A stretch of DNA of 64,000 nucleotides. It comes from Deltaproteobacteria bacterium (lineage in GTDB: Bacteria > Desulfobacterota > Desulfobulbia > Desulfobulbales > Desulfurivibrionaceae). Where the stretch lies: the NCBI GenBank assembly GCA_013349295.1, contig DUZW01000001.1, positions 124,001-188,000 of the forward strand. The letters run 5' to 3'. The notes under the pieces were generated by a model. The model worked only from the letters and a program-made list of their open reading frames with translations, made no database searches and was not told where the DNA came from. A program made the position numbers and the translations under genes. Below are positions 46,332 to 54,279 of the stretch, piece after piece. Each line of letters starts with the position of its first letter. Position 1 is the first letter of the stretch.

Positions 46332-46359
46332 TTGACAAGCCCCGCCTTCCTGCTATCTT
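46332..46359 (+). promoter_or_regulatory. Possible sigma70-type promoter of the RACo-like gene
   Basis: TTGACA at 46332-46337 and TATCTT at 46354-46359 with a 16-bp spacer, about 50 bp before the start codon. The -35 is perfect and the -10 matches four of six bases. Confidence 0.5.
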
Positions 46360-46410
46360 TGTGCCTATAATTCATCCCATTGCCAACACTTCCCCGGAGA
46401 CCGGAGATTT

Positions 46411-48339
46411 ATGAAAAAGAGTGTAACCTTCCTGCCCGACAACGTTACCATCGAGGTGGATAACGGCGAAAACCTGCTGAGCGCCGCGGCCAAGGCCGGC
46501 ATCTATATCCAAGCCTCCTGCGGCGGCGACGGGGTCTGCGGCAAATGCAAGGTCAAGATCGAACAGGGCGAGGTTGCCGCCAACAAGGCCATGCAACTCA
46601 AAGCTGATGAGCATGCGGCCGGCTTCCGCCTGGCCTGCCAATCTTCGATTATTGAGGATTTGGTGGTCTCCATTCCCGTTGCCACCAGCAAGGACGGCAA
46701 GGCCCTCAAGGCCAAGCCCAAAACCACCCGGGCCATCTCCGCCCGCTCCCTGGACCACCTCATCGGCACCTGGCAGGTTGCGCCGCCGGTGGAGAAGCGT
46801 TTCCTCACCCTGGACCCGCCGACCCTGGAAGACAACGTTCCCGATCTGCAACGCTTGATGCGAGCGATCAAGAAAAAATGCCACGATTGCTCCGAGCCCA
46901 CCTACGATCACCCGGAGCTCCTGATGGAGCTGCCCTTCACCCTGCGGGAGGCAGACTGGCAGGTAACGGCGATCATGCTCCGCGGCAAGCGGGCCGAAGA
47001 ACCGGACCGGATCATCGCCATTGAACCCGGCGATACCACGGGCAACCTTTACGGCTTGGCGGTGGATATCGGCACCACCACGGTATGCGGGGTCTTGATC
47101 GACCTCAATTCCGGCGAGGTGATCGCCGAGGCCTCGGCCTACAACGACCAGATCGGCTGCGGCGAGGACGTCATCTCCCGGATCATCTACTCCCAGCGCC
47201 CCGGCGGCCTGAAAGCCTTGCAGGAAAAGGTGGTCCGCACCATCAACACGGTGATCGAAACGGTCTGCAAAAAGGTGATCATCAGCCCCAGCAATATCAG
47301 CTATATCATGGCCGCGGGCAACACCATCATGAGCCATCTGCTCCTGGGCCTGAACCCGAAATTCCTGCGCGAATCCCCCTATGTCCCGACCTGCAGCCAT
47401 TTCCCCCTGACCAGGGCCGCCGCCTTGGGCATCCATGCCCACCCCTCGGTGCGCCTCTTTCTCTACCCTGCGGTGGCGAGCTACGTCGGCGGCGATATCA
47501 TCTCCGGGGTGCATGCCTGCCAGATGTACAAGAGCCCGGAGCTCACCCTGTTCATCGACATCGGCACCAACGGCGAAATAGTGGTAGGCAATGAGGAGTG
47601 GATGGTCTGTGCCGCCTGCTCCGCGGGTCCGGCCTTTGAGGGCGGCGGCATCCGCCACGGAATGCGGGCCAATGCCGGGGCCATCGAGAACTTCCACATC
47701 CACCCCGAGACCCTGGAGCCGATGATCATCACCATCGACCGCATCAAGCCCTGCGGCATCTGCGGCTCCGGGCTCATCGCCATCGTGGCCGAGTTGCTGG
47801 AGGCCGGAGTCATCGACCAGCAGGGCAAGTTCAACCGCAGTCTGGATCATCCCCGGATCCGGGAAGGGATCGACGGCTACGAATACGTGCTGGCCTGGGC
47901 CAAGGACACCCTCATGGGCGAGGACATCGCCATCACCGAGGTGGATTTCGACAACCTGACCCGGGCCAAAGGCGCCATGTACGCAGGCTACGTCACCCTG
48001 CTGGAATCAGTGGGCATGACCTTTGCCGATCTCGACCGGGTGATCATGGCGGGCAACTTCGGGGCTTACATCGACCTGGAGCAGGCGATCTGCATCGGGC
48101 TTTTGCCGGACATCGACCGCGACAAGTTCTACTATCTGGGCAACGCCTCCATGCTCGGCTGCCAGATCAGCCTTACCGACCATGTCCGCTTTCGGGAACG
48201 GATGATGGTCAGCTCACTCATTACCAACCTGGAGCTTTCGGAGAGCGCCCAGTTCATGAACCACTACATGGCCTCGCTCTTTTTGCCCCACACCGACATG
48301 GCCCTCTTTCCCACGGTGCGCGACAAGCTGCCGCGATAA
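46411..48339 (+). CDS. 2Fe-2S / ASKHA reductive activator of corrinoid protein (RACo-like)
   Basis: This is an ATP-dependent reductase that restores the Co(I) state of corrinoid methyl carriers. 642 aa. The N-terminal ferredoxin domain binds 2Fe-2S through Cys37, Cys43, Cys46 and Cys76 (ASCGGDGVCGKCK and LACQ). The C-terminal DUF4445/ASKHA region begins VDIGTTTVCGVLIDLNSG and includes LFIDIGTNGEI, CSAGPAFEGGGIRHGMRA and CGICGSGLIAI, matching known activators such as RACo. About 2.2 kb downstream lies acsE, which supplies methyl groups to the corrinoid Fe-S protein of the Wood-Ljungdahl pathway, so the two probably serve one pathway. Confidence 0.92.
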   Translation: MKKSVTFLPDNVTIEVDNGENLLSAAAKAGIYIQASCGGDGVCGKCKVKIEQGEVAANKAMQLKADEHAAGFRLACQSSIIEDLVVSIPVATSKDGKALKAKPKTTRAISARSLDHLIGTWQVAPPVEKRFLTLDPPTLEDNVPDLQRLMRAIKKKCHDCSEPTYDHPELLMELPFTLREADWQVTAIMLRGKRAEEPDRIIAIEPGDTTGNLYGLAVDIGTTTVCGVLIDLNSGEVIAEASAYNDQIGCGEDVISRIIYSQRPGGLKALQEKVVRTINTVIETVCKKVIISPSNISYIMAAGNTIMSHLLLGLNPKFLRESPYVPTCSHFPLTRAAALGIHAHPSVRLFLYPAVASYVGGDIISGVHACQMYKSPELTLFIDIGTNGEIVVGNEEWMVCAACSAGPAFEGGGIRHGMRANAGAIENFHIHPETLEPMIITIDRIKPCGICGSGLIAIVAELLEAGVIDQQGKFNRSLDHPRIREGIDGYEYVLAWAKDTLMGEDIAITEVDFDNLTRAKGAMYAGYVTLLESVGMTFADLDRVIMAGNFGAYIDLEQAICIGLLPDIDRDKFYYLGNASMLGCQISLTDHVRFRERMMVSSLITNLELSESAQFMNHYMASLFLPHTDMALFPTVRDKLPR

Positions 48340-48410
48340 CTGTCAGCAGCACCACCTCCGGCGTTGTCATCGGCACCTCTTCCCGGCATCTGCGACACTG
48401 CTGACAGTTA
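48337..48410. repeat. Dispersed palindromic element, short copy
   Basis: TAACTGTCAGCAG (48337-48349) and CTGCTGACAGTTA (48398-48410) are perfect 13-bp inverted repeats around a 48-nt centre. The sequence matches the ends of the element at 16124-16229 (shared TTGTCATCGGC and ACCTCTT blocks) but lacks its central hairpin. The TAA of the left end is the stop codon of the RACo-like gene. Confidence 0.7.
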
Positions 48411-48461
48411 CCTGCTGTGGTGATGGATAGTGCCCGAGACTTTTCTGCGAGTCCACCAATT

Positions 48462-49271
48462 ATGGAAGACATAGAACCCGACCTGGCGATCTGCCTGATC
48501 CATAACCCGGCCCATCCCGAAGGACTTTTCCCCTTTCTGGATGCGCTGCTGCTCCATGCCGACCCAGTGGCCCTGGAGATCATCGTGGTTGCCGGCCACC
48601 CGGACCACCCCGCTCTTGCCCGACTGGAACGCAATTTCCCGGAGGTCATCATTCTGGAAAACAGCGCGGCCGACCATCCGGCCAAGGCCCGCAACCATGC
48701 CTGCCGATTGGCCAAGGCCCGCTACCTCTCCTTTTGGGATGAAACCCTGCTTCCGCGCCCCGGCAGCCTCGGCGCTCTGATCCGCTTTCTCGATGAAAAC
48801 CCGGAAGCAGGTCTGATCGCGCCCCGGATCGTTGACGCCCACGGCATGGTACAGCCTTCGGTGCGCTCCACCCCTTCGCTGGCCGCAATCCTCTGCCTGC
48901 ACACCCCGCTGGGACATCTGCTCCCATCCGCGCCCCGCATCCTCCGACAACATCTGCTCCTGGAACACGACCACCTGCGCTCCTTCGAACCGGAATGGCT
49001 CCTTGACACCTGTCTGGTGATCCGGAGAGAGGTGTTGGAAGACATCGGTCTGCTGGACGAGGGGTTTACCGCGCACTACGCCGATGCCGATTATTGCCTG
49101 CGGGCGCGGCGAGCCGGCTGGCATCTCCATTATCTGGCCGAGGCCGTAATGCTCCAGACCAGAGCGGAATCCCCCCTTGCTCCAACTCCCCTCTCCACCC
49201 CGCGCCTGATGGGCGACTGCACCCGACTGCTCTTAAAAAAATGGCTGCGCCCCGCTCACTTGCCTGGGTGA
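48462..49271 (+). CDS. Glycosyltransferase family 2
   Basis: 269 aa, a single GT-A domain. LAICLIHNPAHPEGLFPFLDALL is a diverged N-terminal strand-helix. AKARNHACRLAKARYLSFWDETLL gives the DXD-like position (FWDE), and LDTCLVIRREVLEDIGLLDEGFTAHYADADYCLRARRAGW is the typical GT2 acceptor-side motif with ED-like DADYC. ATG 48462 begins the domain; ATG 48423 is also open and neither has a clear ribosome site. It sits between two C1-metabolism genes without obvious relation. It could modify a surface glycan; its substrate is unknown. Confidence 0.82.
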   Translation: MEDIEPDLAICLIHNPAHPEGLFPFLDALLLHADPVALEIIVVAGHPDHPALARLERNFPEVIILENSAADHPAKARNHACRLAKARYLSFWDETLLPRPGSLGALIRFLDENPEAGLIAPRIVDAHGMVQPSVRSTPSLAAILCLHTPLGHLLPSAPRILRQHLLLEHDHLRSFEPEWLLDTCLVIRREVLEDIGLLDEGFTAHYADADYCLRARRAGWHLHYLAEAVMLQTRAESPLAPTPLSTPRLMGDCTRLLLKKWLRPAHLPG

Positions 49272-49309
49272 TTCGCTCCGGAAATCTTGTTTACAAACTG
49301 TTCGTTTTC

Positions 49310-49426
49310 TGTTGATTCCCTGTTGAAAACCTGTTGATTTTCCATCCCCCTCCCCACAATCCCTTGCCGGACATTACTTCCGCCTGATTGCACCCTGGCG
49401 CCAACCAGCCTGCGCTCTGTTGATTT
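49310..49426 (+). repeat. Four TGTTGA-type short motifs
   Basis: TGTTGATTC (49310-49318), TGTTGAAAA (49321-49329), TGTTGATTT (49332-49340) and TGTTGATTT (49418-49426). The first three are spaced 11 bp apart. They resemble the reverse of a degenerate DnaA box (about six of nine bases), so a replication role is only suggested by the parS-like palindrome nearby. Confidence 0.4.
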
Positions 49427-49432
49427 CTTCTG

Positions 49433-49448
49433 CGTTTCACGTGAAACT
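49433..49448. other. parS-like ParB-binding palindrome
   Basis: GTTTCACGTGAAAC (49434-49447) is a perfect 14-bp palindrome identical to the core of the conserved chromosomal parS site (TGTTTCACGTGAAACA); only the outermost base on each side differs. It lies in a 433-bp non-coding gap (49272-49704) that otherwise holds only the TGTTGA motifs. ParA/ParB genes are not in this window. Confidence 0.8.
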
Positions 49449-49704
49449 ATCCTGCCGACTCTGCGGCACAATGCCACGCTGCGCAAAAAATACCCGTATG
49501 CTACTGTTCACCTGGATACAAATTACCCAGGATTTCCCATGGCCTGAACCGCTCCCCGGCGGCTCGGCCTGAAATTATCCTCGCCAATTCAAGGAAATCC
49601 CTCCCTGGCCACGGGCAATGGCATGATTCATGATATAGCCGGCAACACAGAGAGTTACTGCCCCTTTTTCATCTTACGATATGTATCAAAGGAGAATTAC
49701 CCAC

Positions 49705-50094
49705 ATGAAAAAAACCACCATGTTTCGGTTCAGCACCATCCTGGCAGTCTCCCTGCTCACCGCCACCCTGGCCTGGGCCGCCACCGACTACAGCGCCATG
49801 ACCAACGAGGAGCTGGCGGCACAACGCGGCAGCATGAAACAAGCCACGATTGAAGAGCGAAGCGCCTTCCAGAACGAATGGCAGAATCGGGTGCAAAAGA
49901 TGAGTTCGGAAGAAAAACAGCAAGCCATGCGGCAGCCGGAAAATGCACCGCGTGACGGATCCGGCCGAAAAAATGGCCAGAGACAAGGCAATGGCTCCGG
50001 TCCAGGAAGCGGAATGGATGGGGGTATGGGCTCCGGCTCCGGAATGGGCGGAGGCATGGGGCGGGGTGGCATGGGCGGCGGCGGACGGCATTAA
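49705..50094 (+). CDS. Small exported protein with Gly/Met-rich tail
   Basis: 129 aa. ATG 49705 follows an AAAGGAGAA site; eight open codons before it were dropped. The signal peptide is FSTILAVSLLTATLAWA, cleaved before ATDYSAM. The middle (TDYSAMTNEELAAQRGSMKQATIEERSAFQNEWQNRVQKM) resembles DUF1104-type exported proteins. The last 45 residues are a low-complexity GSGMGGGMGRGGMGGG tail ending in RH, which could bind metal or be disordered. A strong terminator hairpin follows. Function unknown. Confidence 0.8.
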   Translation: MKKTTMFRFSTILAVSLLTATLAWAATDYSAMTNEELAAQRGSMKQATIEERSAFQNEWQNRVQKMSSEEKQQAMRQPENAPRDGSGRKNGQRQGNGSGPGSGMDGGMGSGSGMGGGMGRGGMGGGGRH

Positions 50095-50121
50095 TCCGTT
50101 TTCCACAATCCTTTTCTGCAC

Positions 50122-50156
50122 AACATGGCCGGACATCCGGCGTCCGGCCATGTTTC
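50122..50156 (+). terminator. Terminator hairpin after the Gly/Met-rich gene
   Basis: AACATGGCCGGAC and GTCCGGCCATGTT form a perfect 13-bp stem around ATCCGGC, 28 bp after the stop codon. The T run (TTT) is short. Confidence 0.72.
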
Positions 50157-50371
50157 ATGGTCTGCAATCACACTGCAAACCGCTCTGAAAAGCTGCTCAG
50201 ACCGCATTGGCCGATCGCTTTTTCCCTTGCAATGGGACTGCGCACGCTCCAGATCGTCTCCGAGCAACGAATAACGACAAAAATCAGGGCTGACACCCCG
50301 AACGCCTAGGTAAAACCACCGATTTCCGTGCCAATTCTATATTTTTTTACACCGCCTCACCCTGTTGTCTG

Positions 50372-50400
50372 TTGACATCCTTTTTGTAAAACGCTATTTT
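50372..50400 (+). promoter_or_regulatory. sigma70-type promoter of acsE
   Basis: TTGACA (50372-50377), 17-bp spacer, TATTTT (50395-50400), about 100 bp before the acsE start codon. The 406-bp gap around it (50095-50500) holds only this and the upstream terminator. Confidence 0.72.
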
Positions 50401-50500
50401 CCCACGTTACCATGCACTCTTAACACGCAGGAAAACCGCCGCGGCCATCCGGAGCGGTAAAATATATATTTTGAATCAACACACAGCACGGGAGAACACT

Positions 50501-51394
50501 ATGATCAAGGTAGCAGCCATCGCGGAAAGCATCAACATCATGGGCAAGAGAAGCGGCACCGCCATGAAGGAACGGAATCCGGCCCCTGTTCAGGAGATGG
50601 CCAAGGAAGAGTCCGCCGCCGGCGCCTCCTACCTGGATCTCAACATCGGACCGGCCCGTAAGGACGGGATCGAGCTGATGCCTTGGGTTGTGCAGACCGT
50701 GGAAGCGGCCAGCGATGTGCCCCTCTGCCTGGACACCACCAACACCGACGCCATGGCTGCCGGCTTCAAGGTGGTGAAAAACCGTGAAGCCGCGATCATG
50801 AACTCCATCTCCGCCCAGCCCGAGCGGATGGAAAAGCTCATCCCCGTTGCCGCCGAGGCAGGCTGCAATGTTATCGCCCTGCTCTGGGGACCGGACGGCA
50901 TGCCCCGGGACTCCAACGAGCGCGCCGCCATGGCCGTTGACCTGATGATGGCCCTGGCCGAGGCAGGCATCCCCAACGAAAAAATGCTCTTCGACCCGAT
51001 CGGCACCCCCATCACCCTGGGCGCCGACCAGATCGCCTCCGGCCTGGAGTTCATGTCCATGCTGCAGGAGATCGCTCCGGGCGCAGGCTCCACCGTGGGT
51101 CTCTCCAACGTATCAAACGGCGTGGCCGAGCATCTGCGCAAGTATCTCGACCGCACCTACCTCATCATGCTGATGAAATACGGGATCACCACCGCCATCG
51201 TCAACTCCTACGACTCTGAGCTGATGGCGATCTGCAAGGGCGAGCGCCAGGATCTGGTGGACATGGTCCACAACATGATGGACGGCAACGATCCCGATCC
51301 CGCAGGCTTGGCCGGTACCGCGCTGGAGCACTATAAAACCTATAAAGTACTGAGCGGCCAAAACGTATTCAGCGAGTCCTGGCTGACTCTGTAA
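50501..51394 (+). CDS. acsE: Methyltetrahydrofolate:corrinoid iron-sulfur protein methyltransferase
   Basis: This moves the methyl group of methyl-tetrahydrofolate to the corrinoid Fe-S protein in the Wood-Ljungdahl pathway. 297 aa TIM barrel of the pterin-binding family. Visible family blocks are AESINIMGKRSGTAMKERN, YLDLNIGPARKDGIELMPWVV, CLDTTNTDAMAAGFKVVKN, FDPIGTPITLGADQI and GLSNVSNG, which bind the pterin and position the acid residues. ATG 50501 has a GGGAGAAC site. The CO dehydrogenase/acetyl-CoA synthase and corrinoid protein genes are not in the window, but the RACo-like activator is close by. Confidence 0.92.
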   Translation: MIKVAAIAESINIMGKRSGTAMKERNPAPVQEMAKEESAAGASYLDLNIGPARKDGIELMPWVVQTVEAASDVPLCLDTTNTDAMAAGFKVVKNREAAIMNSISAQPERMEKLIPVAAEAGCNVIALLWGPDGMPRDSNERAAMAVDLMMALAEAGIPNEKMLFDPIGTPITLGADQIASGLEFMSMLQEIAPGAGSTVGLSNVSNGVAEHLRKYLDRTYLIMLMKYGITTAIVNSYDSELMAICKGERQDLVDMVHNMMDGNDPDPAGLAGTALEHYKTYKVLSGQNVFSESWLTL

Positions 51395-51445
51395 AAAAGC
51401 GGTAGTATATAAAGGCCGCTTTCTCGAATCCGGGACGGCCTTTCT

Positions 51446-51478
51446 AAAAGAGGGGGCTGCGGCCTCCTCTTTTTTTAT
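51446..51478 (+). terminator. Rho-independent terminator after acsE
   Basis: AAAGAGGGGGC pairs with GGCCTCCTCTTT (one wobble) across TGC and is followed by a seven-base T run. Another complementary pair, AAAGGCCG and CGGCCTTT, lies just upstream. Transcription reading through would enter the next gene, whose start is at 51495. Confidence 0.82.
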
Positions 51479-51494
51479 TTCGGGGTCTGAAGCT

Positions 51495-52070
51495 ATGCCG
51501 GACATTCCCACGCACCACATGATCTACGGCAGCCTCGCCGATTATGTCACCGGCGAACCCCTGGTGGACACAGACGACGAGCGCTACCGCCAGAAAATGG
51601 CCCGGCTGCTCGTGGAAGAACGGGGTTTTGCCAAGGGCGAGCTGGAAATGCGGCGCAGGATCGAAACCCTGTTCAACCACCAGTTCGTGACGTCCAAGAT
51701 TGATATTGTGGTGAACATCGGCGCGCAACGGGTTTTGGTGCTACGCTACGGCCCCGGCTCTCTGGTCACCAGGGAACGACCGGCCATCGCCGCGGCCAGG
51801 GTGCTGGAAGAGAATCAGCTGATCCCCCTGGCGGTGGTGACCAACGGCGAGGACGCCGAGCTGCTGGATGTACGCAGCGGCAAAGTCCTTGGCACCGGGC
51901 TGGCGGCAATCCCCACCCGGGAACAGCTTCTGGGGATGATGCCTGGTCTGGACTTCACTGCGGTTGTCGCAAAACGCCGGGAACCGGAGCTGCGCATCCT
52001 CAACGCCTTTGACGTGGAGGTCTGCTGCGCCGGCAGCCCCTGCGCCTTGCCTGGGGCGAAAGAAGGCTGA
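51495..52070 (+). CDS. Stand-alone HsdR N-terminal-like protein, probably nuclease-dead
   Basis: 191 aa, resembling the type I restriction HSDR_N domain. It shows MRRRIETLFNHQFVTSKIDIVVNIGAQRVLVLRYGPGS, in which the catalytic Asp (KIDIVV) remains but the ExK is replaced by VLRYGP; RPAIAAARVLEENQLIPLAVVTNGEDAELLDVRSGKVL follows as in the family. It therefore should not cut DNA. No modification or specificity gene is near. Homologues of this form beside acsE-like genes suggest a house function rather than restriction, but that is inference. ATG 51495 follows a weak GGGG site. Confidence 0.75.
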   Translation: MPDIPTHHMIYGSLADYVTGEPLVDTDDERYRQKMARLLVEERGFAKGELEMRRRIETLFNHQFVTSKIDIVVNIGAQRVLVLRYGPGSLVTRERPAIAAARVLEENQLIPLAVVTNGEDAELLDVRSGKVLGTGLAAIPTREQLLGMMPGLDFTAVVAKRREPELRILNAFDVEVCCAGSPCALPGAKEG

Positions 52071-52188
52071 AAACTGCCCGCCGGAACGGGCCAAACCGTA
52101 CAAAATCTAATAAATTCAAGTTGTTATAATCTTCCGCGACCCCATTCCCACAGGTTTCGCGGCTCAGCCGCTGAAACGGAGAAAAGGT

Positions 52189-53535
52189 ATGACTCACCAT
52201 TCCTGGAGCAAGACAAGCTGGCAGCAGTTCAAGGCCCTGCAACAACCCAACTGGCCGGATAAATCCGCCTTCGATGAGACGGTGCGGACCATCTCCCAAC
52301 TGCCGCCCCTGGTTTTTGCCGGAGAGATCCGGGAGTTGAAAAAAGAACTGGCCATGGCCGCCGAGGGCGAAGCATTTCTCCTTCAGGGCGGCGACTGCGC
52401 CGAGGCCTTTTCCATGTGCACCGCCCCGGCCATCCGCGAACTCTTGAAGGTCATCCTCCAGATGGCGGTGGTCATGAGCTACGCCGGCGGCAAGCCGGTG
52501 ATCAAGGTGGGCCGCATGGCCGGCCAGTACGCCAAGCCGCGCTCCGCCGACACCGAAATGGTGGGGGGCCTCGAGCTTCCCAGCTACCGGGGCGACATGG
52601 TCAACGCGATCGAGCCGACCATCGAGGCCCGGCTGCCGGACCCGGAGCGGATGCTGAAAGGGTATTACCTCTCCTGCTCAACCATGAACATCCTGCGCGC
52701 TTTTACCCGAGGCGGCTATGCGGCCCTGGAGCGGGTCCATTCCTGGAACAACGCCTTTGTCAAGAAATCGCCCCAGGGCCAGCAGTATGAAAAACTCGCC
52801 CGTCAGATCGACCAGGCCATCAACTTCATGCGCATCGTGGGCATCGACACCGATATCCCCCAGCTCAAGCAAGCCGGCTTCTACACCTCGCACGAGGCGC
52901 TGCTTTTAGGCTACGAGCAGGCCCTGACCCGCCAGGACTCAACGACCGGCGACTGGTATGACTGCTCGGCCCACATGCTCTGGATCGGCGAGCGCACCCG
53001 CCAGCTCGACGGGGCGCATGTGGAGTTCTTCCGGGGGGTGCATAACCCCATCGGGGTCAAGATCGGGCCCAACCATGACATCGACAACGTCAAACAGCTG
53101 GTCCGCGCCCTGAACCCGGACAACGAGCCGGGCCGCTTGACCCTGATCACCCGCTTCGGCGCGAAAAAGATCGACGACGGTCTGCCGAGTCTGGCCAGGG
53201 AGATGAAAAAAGAGGGGTTCAAGCTGGTCTGGAGCTGCGACCCCATGCACGGCAACACCTACACTGCGGAAAGCGGCCACAAGACCAGAAATTTCGACGA
53301 GATCATGAGCGAGATCCGCTCGTTCTTCGAGATCCACTGGAGCGAGGGCACGGTGCCCGGCGGCATCCATTTTGAAATGACCGGGGACAACGTCACCGAA
53401 TGCACCGGCGGCGGCAGACAAATCCTCGACCACCATCTGGCCGAGAACTACCAGACCCAGTGCGACCCGCGCCTCAATGCAGAGCAGAGCCTGGAACTCG
53501 CCTTCCAGATTGCCGAACTGATGCGGGAAAAATGA
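52189..53535 (+). CDS. 3-deoxy-7-phosphoheptulonate synthase, class II
   Basis: The first enzyme of the shikimate pathway joins phosphoenolpyruvate and erythrose 4-phosphate. 448 aa, the size of class II (plant/mycobacterial type) enzymes. Family blocks are FLLQGGDCAEAF with the metal-binding Cys, GGKPVIKVGRMAGQYAKPRS, YEQALTR, GERTRQLDGAHVEFFRGV, NPIGVKIGP, and the late DPMHGNT with GIHFEMTGDNVTECTGG. A GGAGAAAAGG site precedes the ATG. It is monocistronic, with its own terminator. Confidence 0.96.
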   Translation: MTHHSWSKTSWQQFKALQQPNWPDKSAFDETVRTISQLPPLVFAGEIRELKKELAMAAEGEAFLLQGGDCAEAFSMCTAPAIRELLKVILQMAVVMSYAGGKPVIKVGRMAGQYAKPRSADTEMVGGLELPSYRGDMVNAIEPTIEARLPDPERMLKGYYLSCSTMNILRAFTRGGYAALERVHSWNNAFVKKSPQGQQYEKLARQIDQAINFMRIVGIDTDIPQLKQAGFYTSHEALLLGYEQALTRQDSTTGDWYDCSAHMLWIGERTRQLDGAHVEFFRGVHNPIGVKIGPNHDIDNVKQLVRALNPDNEPGRLTLITRFGAKKIDDGLPSLAREMKKEGFKLVWSCDPMHGNTYTAESGHKTRNFDEIMSEIRSFFEIHWSEGTVPGGIHFEMTGDNVTECTGGGRQILDHHLAENYQTQCDPRLNAEQSLELAFQIAELMREK

Positions 53536-53553
53536 CTCCTTCGCCACAATGAC

Positions 53554-53592
53554 AAAAAAGGCCGTCGCATAATCCATGCACCGGCCTTTTTT
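53554..53592. terminator. Bidirectional terminator between convergent genes
   Basis: AAAAAAGGCCG and CGGCCTTTTTT pair perfectly, with an inner GCAT/ATGC stem. It lies between the DAHP synthase and the cysteine-cluster gene stops. Confidence 0.88.
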
Positions 53593-53612
53593 TATGCTTT
53601 TTCCTGAAAAAC

Positions 53613-54206
53613 TTACAGCCTCGGCGCCCCCATCAGGATCATATCGGCGATGGTCTTTTTGACCTTGGGCATGTGGCCCTGTTGCTCGCCGAGCAGCTCT
53701 TGCTCAAGCGCCACCAGCTCCCGAAAAAGCGGGGCGCGCTCCACCGCGGGTGTGGCCTGACGGCTGCCGACGATTTCCTGACAGCGGAAACAGCCGGGAA
53801 ATTTTTTGGCTTGGCCGTTGGGGAAGGTAAGGCTGGACGGTACTCCGTGCATCCGGCAAATCATGAGACGGTGTTCGTAGAGACAACAGCGCCCCTCTTC
53901 GTTGAGCGGGCACATGACCTGGGGCCGTTCGTCCCTGGCCAGCGCCGCCTCGCAGGCTGCGGCATAGTCGGCCGCCCGGTTTTCCAAGGCCTTCCTCCGT
54001 TCCGCCGATAAGGCCCCGATCCCCACCCAGAGATAGGCCCACTCCACATAGGTATGGTGGAGAAAATAGGAGTCGCAGCAGTTGTCCGGGCAGCCCTGGC
54101 AGGTAAAATCCAGCTGGCGGGCAACAATATCGTAGGCCTTTTCCATGCGGTTGTATAGATCGGCGATTTTCGCCGCGAATTGCGGTTGCAGAATAGATGC
54201 TTCCAT
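53613..54206 (-). CDS. YkgJ-type cysteine cluster protein
   Basis: 197 aa, a cytoplasmic protein of the zinc/Fe-S-binding cysteine cluster (YkgJ) family. Cysteine groups are [14 protein letters not shown] near residue 35, [24 protein letters not shown] near 110 and FPGCFRCQE near 135. The order CxxC-xxxCC then C...CC...C is that of the family, thought to coordinate metal. The N-terminus is helical. It is divergent from the phosphohexomutase, whose start is only 73 bp away. The reaction is not known. Confidence 0.88.
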   Translation of the reverse strand: MEASILQPQFAAKIADLYNRMEKAYDIVARQLDFTCQGCPDNCCDSYFLHHTYVEWAYLWVGIGALSAERRKALENRAADYAAACEAALARDERPQVMCPLNEEGRCCLYEHRLMICRMHGVPSSLTFPNGQAKKFPGCFRCQEIVGSRQATPAVERAPLFRELVALEQELLGEQQGHMPKVKKTIADMILMGAPRL

Positions 54207-54279
54207 GCTTAGCTGTCCTTGTTTTGTTGGAAAAAAATCAATCTACTCGAAAATAAGTAATCCTTCAAAGACATACGCC

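Noticed and set aside
49310-49340. DnaA-box array marking oriC
   Set aside because: The three TGTTGA motifs match the DnaA box at only about six of nine positions and the gap is not strongly A/T-rich, so I report them only as short repeats.
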